Assembly (NCBI RefSeq): GCF_000576425.1
Contig: NZ_KK069988.1
Location: forward strand, 477,976 to 541,975
Source of the DNA: Brachybacterium phenoliresistens
Lineage (GTDB): Bacteria; Actinomycetota; Actinomycetes; Actinomycetales; Dermabacteraceae
Length of the DNA: 64,000 nt
Direction: 5' to 3'
Of the stretch, positions 40,978-54,930 are shown in pieces; position 1 is the stretch's first letter, and each line of letters starts with the position of its first letter. Under the pieces are notes generated by a model. It was not told the origin of the DNA and made no database searches. It worked only from the letters and a program-made list of their open reading frames with translations. The position numbers and the translations under genes were made by a program.

Positions 40978-42335
40978 GCCATCTCCTCAGGGGTGGTGGG
41001 GCGGGCGGCGACGGTGCGCGCCTCGGTCGCGGCCAGCGCCTCGCGGGCCCGGGCGCGCAGGGCCTGCAGGTCCCCGCGGCCCGGCTCCTCGTCTCCGAGC
41101 AGGCCGAACCAGCTCGAGGCGGTGTGCACGTCCTTGTCCCCGCGCCCGGACAGGCACACGACGATGACGGCGTCGGGGCCCAGCTCCCGGCCCAGCTCCA
41201 GCGCGCCGGCTAGGGCGTGCGCGGACTCCAGCGCGGGCATGATGCCCTCGGTCATCGACAGCAGGGCGAAGGCCTCCATGGCGGCGTCGTCGTCCACCGC
41301 CCGGTACTCCGCCCGGCCGATGTCCGCGAGCCATGCGTGCTCGGGCCCGACGCTGGGATAGTCCAGGCCCGCGCTCACGGAGTGCGACTCGATGGTCTGG
41401 CCGTCCTCGTCCTGCATCACCATCGAGCGCGCGCCGTGCAGGACGCCGGGGCGGCCGCCGCCGATGGTGGCGCTGTGCCGGCCGGTCGCCACCCCGTCGC
41501 CCCCGGCCTCGCAGCCCAGCAGGCGCACCTCCGGGTCGTCGAGGAAGGCATGGAACAGTCCCATGGCGTTGGAGCCGCCGCCCACGCAGGCGACCGCGGC
41601 GTCCGGGAGGCGCCCGGCGCGCTCCAGGACCTGGCTGCGCGCCTCTTCGCCGATGATCCGGTGGAAGTTGCGCACCATCACCGGGAACGGGTGGGGCCCG
41701 GCGACGGTCCCCAGCAGGTAGTGGGTGGTGGCGACGTTGGTGACCCAGTCGCGGAAGGCCTCGTTGATGGCGTCCTTGAGGGTGCGCGAGCCGTGCGTGA
41801 CGGGCACGACCTCGGCGCCGAGCAGGCGCATCCGGGCGACGTTCAGGGCCTGCCGCTGGGTGTCCTCCTCGCCCATGTAGATCGTGCAGTCCAGGCCGAA
41901 CAGCGCCGCGGCGGTGGCCGTGGCGACGCCGTGCTGGCCGGCGCCCGTCTCCGCGATCACCCGGGTCTTGCCCATGCGCCGGGTCAGGAGCGCCTGGCCG
42001 AGCACGTTGTTGATCTTGTGGCTGCCCGTGTGGTTGAGGTCCTCGCGCTTGAGCAGGATGCGGGCCCCGCCGGCGAGCTCGGAGAAGCGGGGGGCCTCGC
42101 TCAGCAGGGACGGGCGTCCCGTGTACTCCGCGGCCAGGCGCTGCAGCTCGGCGACGAACTCCGGGTCCACCAGGGCCTTCTCGTAGACCTCCGTGAGCTC
42201 GTCGAGCGCGGGCACCAGGGCCTCGGGCAGGAACCTGCCGCCGAAGTCCCCGAAGTACGGCCCGGTCTGCGCGCGCAGCTCCTCGGCGACGCTCGGACGT
42301 CCGGTCGGTCCGGTCGGGTTCTGGGGTGTGCTCAC
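40974..42335 (-). CDS. trpB: Tryptophan synthase beta chain
   Basis: 453-aa PLP enzyme that joins indole and serine. The PLP lysine lies in [17 protein letters not shown] near residue 100, [20 protein letters not shown] follows, and the phosphate-binding glycine loop is [13 protein letters not shown] near 240. It is about 40-50 residues longer than E. coli TrpB: a disordered N-terminus ([14 protein letters not shown]) and an Ala-rich C-terminus. Overlaps trpC and trpA by 4 bp. Confidence 0.97.
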   Translation of the reverse strand: MSTPQNPTGPTGRPSVAEELRAQTGPYFGDFGGRFLPEALVPALDELTEVYEKALVDPEFVAELQRLAAEYTGRPSLLSEAPRFSELAGGARILLKREDLNHTGSHKINNVLGQALLTRRMGKTRVIAETGAGQHGVATATAAALFGLDCTIYMGEEDTQRQALNVARMRLLGAEVVPVTHGSRTLKDAINEAFRDWVTNVATTHYLLGTVAGPHPFPVMVRNFHRIIGEEARSQVLERAGRLPDAAVACVGGGSNAMGLFHAFLDDPEVRLLGCEAGGDGVATGRHSATIGGGRPGVLHGARSMVMQDEDGQTIESHSVSAGLDYPSVGPEHAWLADIGRAEYRAVDDDAAMEAFALLSMTEGIMPALESAHALAGALELGRELGPDAVIVVCLSGRGDKDVHTASSWFGLLGDEEPGRGDLQALRARAREALAATEARTVAARPTTPEEMA

Positions 42336-43183
42336 GCGGAGGGTCCCTTCGTGGAATCGGTCTCGGGGGCGGCGGCGCGGGTGCCCCGCGGCACGGCGCG
42401 GAAGGCGCAGGCGGTCCCGGCGGGATCCGCGCCGGTCACCAGGGCCTCCCCGACCAGCACCGCATCGGCGCCGGCCGCGGCATAGGCCTCGACGTCGGCG
42501 GGCCCGGCGACCGCGGACTCGGCGATCGCCAGCGGGCCGGGCGGGATCTGCGCGATGAGCCCGGAGGCGCGCTCCAGGTCGACGTCGAGGGTCTTCAGGT
42601 CGCGGGCGTTGACGCCGATGATCTCGGCGCCGAGGTCCAGGGCGCGCTCGAGCTCGGCCTCGGTGTGCGTCTCCACGAGGGACTGCATGCCGAGCTCGCC
42701 GACGAGGTCGTACAGGCTGCGCAGCTCCTCGTCGTCGAGGGCGGCGACGATCAGCAGGACCAGATCGGCGCCGTGGGCGCGCGCCTCATGGACCTGGTAG
42801 GGGTCCACCACGAAGTCCTTGCGCAGGACCGGGACGTCCACGGCGCGGCGCACGGCGTCCAGGTCCGCGAGGCTTCCGCGGAAGCGACGCTGCTCGGTGA
42901 GCACGCTGATCGCCCCGGCACCCGCCCCGGCGTAGGCGAGGGCCAGCTGTGCGGGATCGGCGATGTCCGCCAGCTCCCCCTTGGAGGGGCTGGCGCGCTT
43001 GACCTCCGCGATCAGTCCCATGGTGGTGCCGTCCCCGGCGATCGAGGCGCGGGCGTCGAGGGCGGGGGCGACCTGCGCCGCCAGGCGCCGCAGGGCGGCG
43101 TCGTTCACGCGGGCACGGCGCTCGGCCATGTCCTCGCGGACTCCCGCGATGATCTCGTCGAGGACGGTGCCGGTGCTCGTCAC
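42332..43183 (-). CDS. trpC: Indole-3-glycerol phosphate synthase
   Basis: 283-aa TIM barrel for indole-3-glycerol phosphate formation. Signature [14 protein letters not shown] near residue 58, catalytic lysine in [13 protein letters not shown] near 119, [16 protein letters not shown] near 190 and [17 protein letters not shown] near 220. Monofunctional: no TrpF domain. trpF is absent from the window, as expected where the HisA/TrpF isomerase PriA serves both pathways. A C-terminal tail of about 25 residues is extra. Confidence 0.97.
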   Translation of the reverse strand: MTSTGTVLDEIIAGVREDMAERRARVNDAALRRLAAQVAPALDARASIAGDGTTMGLIAEVKRASPSKGELADIADPAQLALAYAGAGAGAISVLTEQRRFRGSLADLDAVRRAVDVPVLRKDFVVDPYQVHEARAHGADLVLLIVAALDDEELRSLYDLVGELGMQSLVETHTEAELERALDLGAEIIGVNARDLKTLDVDLERASGLIAQIPPGPLAIAESAVAGPADVEAYAAAGADAVLVGEALVTGADPAGTACAFRAVPRGTRAAAPETDSTKGPSA

Positions 43184-43214
43184 GGATGGTCTCCTGGGGG
43201 CCGAGGGATGGGGG

Positions 43215-43664
43215 TCATGCCCCGACCAGCGAGGTCGGGGCGAGGAATGCGAACCCGGGCAGGTTCCGGGCGACGGTGTAGACCGCGACCAGCCCGAGGA
43301 CCGCCAGCACGACGCCGCGGGACGGCGCGGGAGGCGCCGCCGTGACGCCGCGGGCGCGCCGGACGGCCCAGCGGATCAGCAGGGCCAGGGCCACCGGGAT
43401 GGCCAGGATCACCAGGGCGTTGTTCTGCAGGGCCAGCGGAAGGTCGCCGTCGAGCAGGGCGTGCACGGCCCGGGTGGCCCCGCAGCCGGGGCACTCGAGG
43501 CCCGTCAGCGAGTTCACGAGGCACAGCGGGACGTGCTGCCGGAACGGATCGAAGGTGACCTGGAGGAGCACGGCGCCCGCCCCGGCCGCCGCGAGGATCG
43601 CGGCGGGCAGGACGGCGCGGCGCGCACGGAGGGCGGCGCGGTCGGTCCGAGCCGCCGCGGTCAC
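43215..43664 (-). CDS. DUF2752 membrane protein
   Basis: 149 aa. Family signature [27 protein letters not shown] at residues about 56-82 (CPGC at 58-61), with three hydrophobic helices (about 20-37, 83-98, 115-130). The CPGC pair could bind metal or form a redox disulfide; the function of DUF2752 is unknown. GTG start overlaps the preceding small gene (GTGA). It sits in the trp operon 31 bp before trpC. Confidence 0.85.
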   Translation of the reverse strand: MTAAARTDRAALRARRAVLPAAILAAAGAGAVLLQVTFDPFRQHVPLCLVNSLTGLECPGCGATRAVHALLDGDLPLALQNNALVILAIPVALALLIRWAVRRARGVTAAPPAPSRGVVLAVLGLVAVYTVARNLPGFAFLAPTSLVGA

Positions 43665-43900
43665 GTCCTGGCGACCCTGGAGCGCTTCTGGCCGAAGCCC
43701 GCGAACCGCAGCGCGACGCTCACGATGATCGCCGCGACGATGACCACCGAGCCGATCACGATGAGCAGGAGATTCATGATCGCGAGACCGAATGCGGCCA
43801 CGACCGATCCGGCGACGACGCCCACGGTCATCGACCAGGCGGCGACGGTCTTGCCCTCGTTGTGCGGCGGGGCGGGCGGAACGGCGTAGGTCTGAGGCAT
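43661..43900 (-). CDS. HGxxPAAW family small membrane protein
   Basis: 79 aa. The motif HNEGKTVAAW at residues 13-22 is followed by two near-continuous transmembrane segments (about 24-42 and 43-66) and a basic tail [12 protein letters not shown]. This actinobacterial family typically sits next to the Trp-associated membrane protein gene; function unknown. An AAGGATCC ribosome-binding site precedes ATG 43900. The 83-bp gap upstream contains CACAAT, a possible internal -10 element. Confidence 0.85.
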   Translation of the reverse strand: MPQTYAVPPAPPHNEGKTVAAWSMTVGVVAGSVVAAFGLAIMNLLLIVIGSVVIVAAIIVSVALRFAGFGQKRSRVART

Positions 43901-43983
43901 GGATCCTTCTTCAGACGGGTGCGAGGCACAGGGGCGAGGACGCCCCCATTGTGCCACGCTCGCAGCACCGGGGACGGAGCCGA

Positions 43984-44646
43984 TCAGGCCTGCCCGGGCC
44001 CGCTGCGGGGCGCGCTGTCGGGCGCGGAACCCCGGTCCTCCTCGGGCGCGGCGGGCTCGTCCTCCTCCTCGGGCGCGGCCGCGCTGGGGTCCTCCCCCAG
44101 CGACAGGGCGTCCCAGGCCCCGGCCGGGTCCGATGCGGGGTCGAAGGCCGTCTCCGGCGCATCGGCCGCGACGGTCCGGCGGTAGCGGGAGGAGCGGGGC
44201 CAGCGGCCGCCCCGGCGCAGCACCAGCACGCCGAGCAGCACCAGGCCGAGGGCGGGCGCGAGCACGGCGAGAGGCCACGCGGTGGCCTGGGCGGAGGCAT
44301 CCCCGCCGATCACGCCGACGGACTCGGCGATGCTCGACCTCGAGGCGGCCAGCGGGTCCCGGCGCACCTGCAGCGCGCTCGCGCCCGCGCCGAGGCCGAC
44401 GAGGACGAGAACGGGGCCGGTCACCAGGCGGATCCAAGCGGAGGACAGCGAGGTGGCCAGGCTCGCGGCGATGCCCACCAGGGCCAGCGCCACCACGGTC
44501 GGGGCGGCGTCCCCGCCCAGGATCGCGAGGTCGCGGCTGGTGCCGGCGAGGTCGATCGCGCTCGCGGTGGTCCAGGTGGTGCGGGTCAGTCCCGCCATCG
44601 CCGCGGAGAGCAGCAGGCCCAGCAGGACGGCGCTGCGGCGGCTCAT
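43984..44646 (-). CDS. Trp-associated membrane protein (Trp_oprn_chp family)
   Basis: 220 aa, with four hydrophobic segments (about 7-22, 45-67, 73-90, 117-140) and then an acidic Ala/Glu/Pro-rich cytoplasmic tail. It matches the actinobacterial conserved membrane protein found between trpE and trpC (Rv1610 in M. tuberculosis). Function unknown; a role in tryptophan or indole handling is only guessed from position. Overlaps trpE by 4 bp (ATGA). Confidence 0.88.
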   Translation of the reverse strand: MSRRSAVLLGLLLSAAMAGLTRTTWTTASAIDLAGTSRDLAILGGDAAPTVVALALVGIAASLATSLSSAWIRLVTGPVLVLVGLGAGASALQVRRDPLAASRSSIAESVGVIGGDASAQATAWPLAVLAPALGLVLLGVLVLRRGGRWPRSSRYRRTVAADAPETAFDPASDPAGAWDALSLGEDPSAAAPEEEDEPAAPEEDRGSAPDSAPRSGPGQA

Positions 44647-46274
44647 CGGCCCGTCCCCGACGTCCCGTCGCCCCGGGCGCCGATCCCCCGCAGGGTCTGC
44701 GCGCTGGCGACGGCGCGCAGGGCGGCGGCCGCCTTGGACTGCGCCTCGCGGTGCTCCATGGTCGGGTCCGAGTCGGCGACCACCCCGCCGCCGGACTGGA
44801 CATGGGCGGTGCCGTCGGTGATCACGGCAGTGCGGATCGCGATGGCCATGTCCATGTCCCCGGCGAAGTCGATGTAGCCGACGGTGCCGCCGTAGATGCC
44901 GCGGCGCACCGGTTCGAGCCGGTCGATGATCCGCATGGCGCTCGGCTTCGGCGCCCCGGAGAGGGTCCCCGCCGGGAACGTCGAGCGCAGGGCGTCGTAG
45001 GCGGTCATGTCCTCGCGGATGCTGCCGGTCACGGTGGAGACGATGTGCTGGATGTGGGAGTAGCGCTGGATGTGCATGAAGTCGCGCACCACCACGCTGC
45101 CGGGCTCGCAGAACCGCTGCAGGTCGTTGCGGGCGAGGTCCACCAGCATCAGGTGCTCGGAGCGCTCCTTGGGGTCGGCCAGGAGCTCCGCGGCCAGGGC
45201 CTCGTCCGCGGCGGGGTCCTCGCCGCGGGGCCGGGAGCCCGCGATCGGGTGCGTGGTGGCGATGCTGCCGCGCACCGTCACCAGCGACTCCGGGCTCGCC
45301 CCGACCACGTCGACGGCGCGCCCCTGCGCGTCCACGCCGCGCAGCAGGAACATGTACGGGCTGGGGTTCATCCGCCGCAGCACGCGGTAGACGTCCAGCG
45401 GGTCCTCGGCCGTGGGCAGGGAGAACCGCTGGGAGGGGACGACCTGGAAGATCTCGCCGTCGATGATGTCCTGCACGGCCGAGCGCACCGAGGCCTCGTA
45501 CTCGCGCTGCGCGGTGCGGGCCTTCGGCGCGGCGTCGCGCACCACGTCGTACACGGCCGCGCCCGGGGCCAGCGGCCGGCGCAGGCGCTCGAGCATGTCC
45601 TCCAGGCGGGAGACGGCGTCGTCGTAGGCCGCGTCGACCCCGGCGTCGGCCCCGTCGATGTTCAGGGCGTTGGCGACCAGCAGCACGGTGGCGTCGTGGG
45701 CGTCGTGGACGGCGACGTCCTGGGCCAGCTGGAGGGAGAGGTCCGGCAGCCCCAGCTCGTCGGGCGGGGAGTCCGGGAGGTTCTCCCAGTGCCGCACCGC
45801 GTCGTAGGCGATGAAGCCGACCAGGCCGCCGGTGAAGGGCGGCAGGTGCGGCAGGCGGGCGGCCCGGAACTCCGCCGTGAGCACGCGCAGCGCCTCCATC
45901 GGGTCCTCGGCCTCGGGAAGGCCCGCGGGCACGTCGCCGATCCAGTGGGCCTTCCCCTCCTTCTCGGTGAGGATGGCCCGGGCTCGGGCCCCGATGATCG
46001 ACCAGCGGGACTGCTCCCCCTCCCCCGCCGATTCCAGGAGGAAGGTGCCGCGGGGGTCGTCGCCGTCGGTGAGGCGGCGGTACAGCGTGATCGGCGTGTC
46101 CTCGTCGGCGAGGAGGCGGATCGTGACCGGCACGATCCGCTGCCGCGCGGCGAGGGCGCGGAAGGTCTCGCGGTCGGGCTGGACGACGCCGAGGCGATCC
46201 CCCTCGATCCCGGCCACGAGCTCCGGGTAGGACGGGGCCCGGCCCGCGCCGGGCCGCGCTGCGTGCTCGCTCAT
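44643..46274 (-). CDS. trpE: Anthranilate synthase component I
   Basis: 543-aa enzyme making anthranilate from chorismate with TrpG-supplied ammonia (trpG is not in the window). The N-terminal feedback-inhibition region includes [17 protein letters not shown] near residue 80, close to the LLES motif that binds tryptophan. The chorismate-binding domain has [45 protein letters not shown] and [15 protein letters not shown]. Feedback control by Trp is therefore likely. Overlaps hisI and the membrane gene by 4 bp; no leader peptide or attenuator is possible at this junction. Confidence 0.97.
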   Translation of the reverse strand: MSEHAARPGAGRAPSYPELVAGIEGDRLGVVQPDRETFRALAARQRIVPVTIRLLADEDTPITLYRRLTDGDDPRGTFLLESAGEGEQSRWSIIGARARAILTEKEGKAHWIGDVPAGLPEAEDPMEALRVLTAEFRAARLPHLPPFTGGLVGFIAYDAVRHWENLPDSPPDELGLPDLSLQLAQDVAVHDAHDATVLLVANALNIDGADAGVDAAYDDAVSRLEDMLERLRRPLAPGAAVYDVVRDAAPKARTAQREYEASVRSAVQDIIDGEIFQVVPSQRFSLPTAEDPLDVYRVLRRMNPSPYMFLLRGVDAQGRAVDVVGASPESLVTVRGSIATTHPIAGSRPRGEDPAADEALAAELLADPKERSEHLMLVDLARNDLQRFCEPGSVVVRDFMHIQRYSHIQHIVSTVTGSIREDMTAYDALRSTFPAGTLSGAPKPSAMRIIDRLEPVRRGIYGGTVGYIDFAGDMDMAIAIRTAVITDGTAHVQSGGGVVADSDPTMEHREAQSKAAAALRAVASAQTLRGIGARGDGTSGTGR

Positions 46275-46648
46275 GCCCGGCGCTCCTGGGGATCGATCAC
46301 GACGGCGGGCAGGTCACCGCCGTCGAAGCAGGTGGTGGTGCCGCGATGGCAGGCCGCGCCGACCTGGTCGACCTGGACCAGGAGGGTGTCGCCGTCGCAG
46401 TCCAGGGCGATGCCGCGGACCCACTGCACGTGGCCGCTGGTGTCCCCCTTGCGCCAGTACTCCCGGCGGCTGCGGGACCAGAACGTGACCCGGCCCTCGG
46501 AGAGGGTGCGGCGCAGCGCCTCGTCGTCCATCCAGCCGACCATGAGGACGTCGCGGCTGGTGGCGTCCTGGACGACGGCGCAGACCAGTCCGTGCTCGTC
46601 GCGCTTGAGACGGTCGGCCAGGGCGGGGTCCAGGGCGGTCGCGCTCAC
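46271..46648 (-). CDS. hisI: Phosphoribosyl-AMP cyclohydrolase
   Basis: 125-aa monofunctional HisI, third step of histidine synthesis. Core: [23 protein letters not shown] (two segments, residues about 37-59), [16 protein letters not shown] near 62, zinc/magnesium ligands in [17 protein letters not shown] and the final [11 protein letters not shown] 46648 overlaps the metK stop (GTGA), coupling a histidine gene to metK. No HisE domain. Confidence 0.96.
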   Translation of the reverse strand: MSATALDPALADRLKRDEHGLVCAVVQDATSRDVLMVGWMDDEALRRTLSEGRVTFWSRSRREYWRKGDTSGHVQWVRGIALDCDGDTLLVQVDQVGAACHRGTTTCFDGGDLPAVVIDPQERRA

Positions 46649-47853
46649 AGGGCCCTCTGCAGCTCGTCGGCGCGGTCCCGGCGCTCCCAGGTGAACTCGG
46701 GCAGCTCCCGGCCGAAGTGCCCGTGCACCGAGGTGCGCCGGTAGATGGGCCGCAGCAGGTCCAGGGCGTCGATGATCGCGGCGGGGCGCAGGTCGAAGAC
46801 CTTGCGCACGGCGGCGGCGATGACATGGTCGGGGGCGCGGCCCGTGCCGAAGGTCTCGACGTACAGGCCCACCGGCTGGGCGACGCCGATCGCGTAGGCG
46901 ACCTGCACCTCGGCGCGGTCCGCGAGCCCGGCGGCGACGATGTTCTTGGCGACCCAGCGCATGGCGTACGCCCCGGAGCGGTCCACCTTGCTGGGATCCT
47001 TGCCGCTGAACGCCCCGCCGCCGTGCCGGGCCATGCCCCCGTAGGTGTCCACGATGATCTTGCGGCCCGTCAGGCCGGCGTCGCCCTTGGGCCCGCCGAT
47101 GACGAAGCGCCCCGAGGGGTTCACGTGGACGGTGACGTCCGAGGTGTCCAGGCCGAAGCCCGCGAGCTCCTCGAGCACCGGGGCGATCACCACGCCCTGG
47201 ATCGCCGGGTCGAGCTGGGTGAGCAGCTCGACCTCCTCGGCGTGCTGGGTGGACACGACGATGGTGTCCACGCTGCGGGCCACGCCCTCGTCGTCGTAGC
47301 CGATGGTCACCTGGGTCTTGCCGTCCGGACGCAGGTACGGCAGGACGCCGTCGCGGCGCGCGGTCGAGAGGTTCGTGGACAGCCGGTGCGCGGCGTGGAT
47401 CGGCAGCGGCATGAGCTCGGGGGTGTCGTTGCAGGCGTAGCCGAACATGAGGCCCTGGTCCCCGGCCCCGAGGGAGGCGAAGGCCTCCGCCTCGGCGCCG
47501 GCGCGGGTCTCGAAGGACTCGTCCACACCCGCGGCGATGTCCGCGGACTGCGCGCCGATGGAGACCTCGATGCCGCAGCTGTCCGCGTCGAAGCCCTTCA
47601 GGCTCGAGTCGTAGCCGATGTCGCGGATGACGTCGCGGACGATGCGGGCGACGTCGCTGTACCCCTGGGTGCGCACCTCCCCCGCCACATGGACGAGACC
47701 GGTGGTCACCATGGTCTCGACGGCGACGCGGGCGTCGCGGTCCTGGGAGAGGAGATCGTCGAGGATGGCATCGGAGATCTGGTCGCAGATCTTGTCCGGG
47801 TGGCCCTCGGTGACGGACTCGGAGGTGAAGTAGCGAAGCGCGCTCGAGCTCAT
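46645..47853 (-). CDS. metK: S-adenosylmethionine synthetase
   Basis: 402-aa enzyme making SAM from methionine and ATP. Signatures: [23 protein letters not shown] (in two parts, residues about 9-31), ATP-binding [12 protein letters not shown] near 128, and [19 protein letters not shown] near 275. Usual length. ATG 47853 overlaps coaBC by 4 bp; the 3' end overlaps hisI by 4 bp. No SAM riboswitch is possible here because it lies inside a packed operon. Confidence 0.98.
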   Translation of the reverse strand: MSSSALRYFTSESVTEGHPDKICDQISDAILDDLLSQDRDARVAVETMVTTGLVHVAGEVRTQGYSDVARIVRDVIRDIGYDSSLKGFDADSCGIEVSIGAQSADIAAGVDESFETRAGAEAEAFASLGAGDQGLMFGYACNDTPELMPLPIHAAHRLSTNLSTARRDGVLPYLRPDGKTQVTIGYDDEGVARSVDTIVVSTQHAEEVELLTQLDPAIQGVVIAPVLEELAGFGLDTSDVTVHVNPSGRFVIGGPKGDAGLTGRKIIVDTYGGMARHGGGAFSGKDPSKVDRSGAYAMRWVAKNIVAAGLADRAEVQVAYAIGVAQPVGLYVETFGTGRAPDHVIAAAVRKVFDLRPAAIIDALDLLRPIYRRTSVHGHFGRELPEFTWERRDRADELQRAL

Positions 47854-49127
47854 GCCTGCAAGGGTACGTCCCCGAGCAGGGCGACGACCTGGTCGAGCAC
47901 ACCGTGGGCCACATGCAGCTTGCTGCCGGTGACCTCTCCCACATCGGCCCCGGCGGCGTCCAGGATGCGCACGCTGTTGGAGTCCGCGCCGAACACGCCG
48001 GCGGTCAGGTCGTTGAACACCAGGAGGTCCGCGCCCTTGCGGCGCGCCTTCTGCCGGGCCAGCTCGAGGGAGGACTCGTGCTCGGACCCGGTCTCCGCCG
48101 CGAAGCCCACGATCAGCCGCGGCGCCGTGCCCGGGTCCTCGTTGCGGGCCAGCACGCTGCCGCGCAGCACGTCGGGGGTCCGGGTCAGGGGGATCGCCGG
48201 GGCGTCCTGGCCGTCGACCTTCTTGATCTTGGCGGCGGACCGGGTCGTCGGGGTGAAGTCGGCGACGGCGGCGGCCATGACGAGCACGTCCGCCTGCTCG
48301 CGCTGCTCGGCGACGGCGGCCGCGAGCTCCGCGGCGCTGCGCACGTCCACCCGTTCCGCTCCCGGAGGGGTCTCGAGCTCGACGTTCGCCGCGACGAGGG
48401 TGACCTGCGCCCCGCGGGCGAGGGCGGCGTGGGCGAGCGCCCAGCCCTGCTTCCCGGAGGAATGGTTGGCGATGTAGCGGACCGGGTCGATCTCCTCGCG
48501 GGTGCCGCCGGCGCTCACGAGCACGCGCACCCCCTGGAGGTCCCGCACCGGGGCGCCGCTGGCGTCCTCGCACGGGGCGGCCAGCACCGCGGCGGCCGCG
48601 GCGAGGATCGCCTCGGGCTCGGGCAGGCGGCCGGGACCGGTGTCGGGGCCGGTGAGGCGCCCCACGGCGGGCTCGAGCACCGTGGTCCCGCGCGAGCGCA
48701 GCACCTCCACGTTCTCGACGGTCGCGGGATGCAGCCACATCTCGGTGTGCATGGCCGGGGCGAGCACGACGGGCCCGCGGGCGACCAGCAGGGTCGCGGC
48801 CAGCAGGTCGTCGGCGCGCCCCATGCGCACCCGGGCGAGGAGGTCGGCGGTCGCCGGGACCACGAGGACGAGGTCGGCCTCCTGCCCCAGGCGCACGTGC
48901 GCGACCTGGTCGACGTCCTCGAACACGCTCGTGATGACGCGCTGGTGGCTGAGAGCCTCCCAGGTCGCGGCGCCGACGAACTCGAGCGAGGAGGCGGTGG
49001 GGATGACACGGACCTCGGCCCCGGACGCGACAAGGCCGCGCACCACGTGCGCGGCCTTGTAGGCGGCGATGCCGCCTCCGACGCCGACGATCACACGGGC
49101 TCCGGCCAGTGCGCGCGCGGCGGTCAT
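47850..49127 (-). CDS. coaBC: CoaBC: phosphopantothenoylcysteine synthetase/decarboxylase
   Basis: 425-aa bifunctional enzyme of CoA synthesis. The N-terminal CoaC flavoprotein domain (about 1-190) has [40 protein letters not shown] and the PAMHTEMW loop. The C-terminal CoaB domain has [20 protein letters not shown] near residue 203, [10 protein letters not shown], and [19 protein letters not shown] near 290. With coaE in the window, three late CoA-pathway activities are present. One base separates it from rpoZ; it overlaps metK. Confidence 0.97.
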   Translation of the reverse strand: MTAARALAGARVIVGVGGGIAAYKAAHVVRGLVASGAEVRVIPTASSLEFVGAATWEALSHQRVITSVFEDVDQVAHVRLGQEADLVLVVPATADLLARVRMGRADDLLAATLLVARGPVVLAPAMHTEMWLHPATVENVEVLRSRGTTVLEPAVGRLTGPDTGPGRLPEPEAILAAAAAVLAAPCEDASGAPVRDLQGVRVLVSAGGTREEIDPVRYIANHSSGKQGWALAHAALARGAQVTLVAANVELETPPGAERVDVRSAAELAAAVAEQREQADVLVMAAAVADFTPTTRSAAKIKKVDGQDAPAIPLTRTPDVLRGSVLARNEDPGTAPRLIVGFAAETGSEHESSLELARQKARRKGADLLVFNDLTAGVFGADSNSVRILDAAGADVGEVTGSKLHVAHGVLDQVVALLGDVPLQA

Positions 49128-49128
49128 G

Positions 49129-49482
49129 TCAGAACTTGAAGTCCGCCAGCGGGACCTCGGGCGCGTCGTCGCCGAGCTCGAGCGGCGCGGGGCCGTCGGG
49201 CTGGGACTCGGCGAGCTCGCTCTCGTCGACCTCGCGGACGGTCAGCAGGCCCTCGTCGATCTCGCGCAGGGCGATGGACAGCGGCTTCTCCTGGTTGTCC
49301 ACGTCGACCAGGGGCCCCACGAACTCGAGCAGGCCCTCGGAGAGCTGCGCGTAGTAGGCGTTGATCTGGCGGGCGCGCTGCGATGCGTACAGGACGAGCG
49401 CGTACTTGGAATCGACGTCCTCGAGCAGACGGTCGATCGGCGGATTCGTGATGCCCTCGGGCTGAGCGACGGTTCCGAACAC
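49129..49482 (-). CDS. rpoZ: RNA polymerase omega subunit
   Basis: 117-aa omega subunit that helps assemble beta-prime into RNA polymerase. Conserved core: [28 protein letters not shown] (two segments, residues about 14-41) and [14 protein letters not shown] near 68. The acidic C-terminal tail ending PLADFKF is actinobacterial. GTG 49482 has GAAGGGACAGAC before it. It follows gmk after 111 bp without a clear terminator and precedes coaBC by 1 bp. Confidence 0.93.
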   Translation of the reverse strand: MFGTVAQPEGITNPPIDRLLEDVDSKYALVLYASQRARQINAYYAQLSEGLLEFVGPLVDVDNQEKPLSIALREIDEGLLTVREVDESELAESQPDGPAPLELGDDAPEVPLADFKF

Positions 49483-49593
49483 GTCTGTCCCTTCGGTAGT
49501 GGGGTGGGTCCGACGCACCAGGATACGCCGCCGGGCTCCCCGGCGGACAGCGCAGGGACCGGCGACTTCCTCACACGGCGGGATCAGGGGAGG

Positions 49594-50199
49594 TCACAGG
49601 GATGCCGGGGTCCCGCGCACGCCCATCAGCGCGGCGAGCTCGTCGGTGGCCCGGTCGACCTCGTCGTTGACGACGGTGACGTCGAACTCGGACTCGGCCG
49701 CGAGCTCGACCCGGGCGGTCGCCAGGCGCCGCTCGCGCTCCTCGGCGTCCTCCGTGCCGCGCCCCACGAGGCGGGAGACCAGGGTCTCCCAGTCCGGAGG
49801 GGCGAGGAACACGAAGCGCGCCTCGGGAAGGGTCGCGCGCACCTGCCGGGCGCCGGCGAGATCGATCTCGAGCAGGACCGGGCGGCCGGACGCGACGGCA
49901 TCCATCACCGCCGAGCGCGGGGTGCCGTACTTGTTGCGGCCGTGGACCACGGCCCACTCGAGCATCTCCCCGGCCTCGACCAGCCGGGTGAACTCCTCGT
50001 CGGAGACGAAGTGGTAGTGCACCCCGTCGATCTCGCCCGGCCGCGGCGCGCGCGTGGTCGCGCTCACGGACAGGTGGATCTGCGGGTACCGACGGCGGAT
50101 CGCCGCGGAGACGGTCCCCTTGCCGACGGCCGTCGGCCCGGCGAGCACCGTGACCGGGACGGGAGGCGTGCTCGTCCCGTCCCGGTGCGGGGCGCTCAC
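49594..50199 (-). CDS. gmk: Guanylate kinase
   Basis: 201-aa kinase converting GMP to GDP. The P-loop [16 protein letters not shown] is near residue 18, the GMP-binding [23 protein letters not shown] near residue 45 in two parts, then [12 protein letters not shown] near 88 and [14 protein letters not shown] near 107. GTG 50199 overlaps the mihF stop (GTGA). gmk next to mihF and rpoZ is the actinobacterial order. Confidence 0.97.
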   Translation of the reverse strand: MSAPHRDGTSTPPVPVTVLAGPTAVGKGTVSAAIRRRYPQIHLSVSATTRAPRPGEIDGVHYHFVSDEEFTRLVEAGEMLEWAVVHGRNKYGTPRSAVMDAVASGRPVLLEIDLAGARQVRATLPEARFVFLAPPDWETLVSRLVGRGTEDAEERERRLATARVELAAESEFDVTVVNDEVDRATDELAALMGVRGTPASL

Positions 50200-50522
50200 T
50201 CGGAGAAGTGGGCGACGAGCTTGTCGGCCTGGTGCGAGCCGAGACCGCGGATCTTGCGCGAGGGGGAGATGCCGATCTCCTCCATGATCTGCTGCGCCTT
50301 CACCTTGCCCACGCCGGGCAGGGACTCCAGCAGCGCGGACACGCGCAGACGACCGATGACCTCGTTGGACTCGGCTTCCTTCAGGACCTTCGCGATCTCC
50401 TCGCCGCGACGGCCGGTGCTGTCCTTCAGGCGGGCCTTGATGGCCGCGCGCTCACGACGCGCCTCGGCCGCCTTCTTCAGGGCCTCGGCCCGCTGTTCGG
50501 GAGTCAGAGGAGGAAGAGCCAC
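50196..50522 (-). CDS. mihF: Integration host factor, actinobacterial type
   Basis: 108-aa nucleoid-associated DNA-binding protein of the mIHF/sIHF family, unrelated to E. coli IHF. A basic N-terminal helix ([26 protein letters not shown], two segments) is followed by a helix-two-turn-helix core with [23 protein letters not shown] and [16 protein letters not shown] start with a weak AAGAGG site. A TAGTCT -10-like hexamer lies at 50595-50600. The product probably organises the chromosome and supports site-specific recombination. Confidence 0.95.
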   Translation of the reverse strand: MALPPLTPEQRAEALKKAAEARRERAAIKARLKDSTGRRGEEIAKVLKEAESNEVIGRLRVSALLESLPGVGKVKAQQIMEEIGISPSRKIRGLGSHQADKLVAHFSE

Positions 50523-50594
50523 GGTGATTACCTCTTGTTCTGTCGTCGACGTTGTGTGCGTCCCGACGGGTGCCAGACGCGTGGTGGTGGGTAG

Positions 50595-50600
50595 AGACTA
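50595..50600 (-). promoter_or_regulatory. Candidate -10 element for the mihF operon
   Basis: TAGTCT on the minus strand (context GCTAGTCTC), about 73 bp before mihF in the 155-bp gap after pyrF. This gap separates the pyr operon from mihF-gmk-rpoZ. No clear -35 or terminator was found in it. Confidence 0.4.
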
Positions 50601-50677
50601 GCGCTATGAAGGCGCCGCGGCGCACACATTACGCGCCTTTGGCCTGCTTCTTCGCGAAATCCGCGACCCCGGGCGCG

Positions 50678-51540
50678 TCACGCGCCGCCGACGGCCCCCT
50701 GCGCGGCCGTGTAGGCGGCGCGCAGCGCGCGCGCCCGGGAGCGCAGCGCCTCCACCTCGCCGCCCGCCGAGAGCAGCCCTCGGGAGAGGGACACGAGGAC
50801 CTGCGACGACGCCGCGCCGAAGACCTCGGGGAGGTCCGCGGGGCCGGCGCCCTGCGCCCCGAAGCCGGGCACGAGCAGCGGTGCGCGGGTGGCGGCCAGG
50901 TCGATGCCCAGCTCGCGCACCGCCGCACCGACGGTCGCCCCGACCACCAGGCCGGCGCTCCCCCACGTCCCCGCGGGGGCCGCGGAGTTCTCCGCGCGCA
51001 CGTGCTCCGCCATCGCCGCGGCGACGCTGAGCCCGGCCGCGTCGCGGGCGTGCTGGACCTCGTGGCCCTCCGGGTTCGAGGTCAGCGCCAGCACGAACAC
51101 GCCCTTGCCCGCCCCGTGCACGTGCTCCAGGGCCGGGGCCAGGGAGCCGTAGCCCAGGTAGGGGCTGAGCGTGACCGCATCGGCCTCCAGGGAGCTGCCG
51201 GGACGCAGGTAGGCATCGGCGTAGGCGCCCATGGTGGAGCCGATGTCCCCGCGCTTGACGTCGAGGATCGTGAGCACGCCCCGCTCGCGGGCCGCGGCCA
51301 GGAGCTCCTCGAGCGCGGCCACGCCGGCCGAGCCGTGGCGCTCGAAGAAGGCGGACTGCGGCTTGATCGCCGCGACCTCGCCGGCCACGGCCTCGAGGGC
51401 GCGGCGGGAGAACTCGCGCACCCCCGCCGCGTCGTCGCTCAGGCCCCACGAGGCCAGCAGCGGTCCGTGCGGGTCGATGCCGGCGAGGATCGGCCCGTGC
51501 TCGCGGACGGACTGCTGGAGGCGGGCGCCGAAGGCGGTGC

Positions 51541-51544
<4 letters not shown>
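50678..51544 (-). CDS. pyrF: Orotidine-5'-phosphate decarboxylase (type 2)
   Basis: 288-aa enzyme of the last UMP-synthesis step. The catalytic charged network is in [19 protein letters not shown] near residue 93, with [15 protein letters not shown] near residue 23 and [15 protein letters not shown] near 200. The longer class II form is the one used by actinobacteria and myxobacteria. It overlaps carB by 4 bp and ends the pyr operon. Confidence 0.95.

Positions 51545-54929
<3,385 letters not shown>

Positions 54930-54930
<1 letters not shown>

Noticed and set aside
46271..46648. trp leader peptide/attenuator or T-box before trpE
   Set aside because: trpE overlaps hisI and there is no leader; control must come from elsewhere or from Trp feedback on TrpE.
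50604..50928. Extension of the pyrF region in other frames past 50678
   Set aside because: These readings are Arg/Pro/Ala-rich shadows. PyrF in the correct frame ends at 50678 with family-consistent length.
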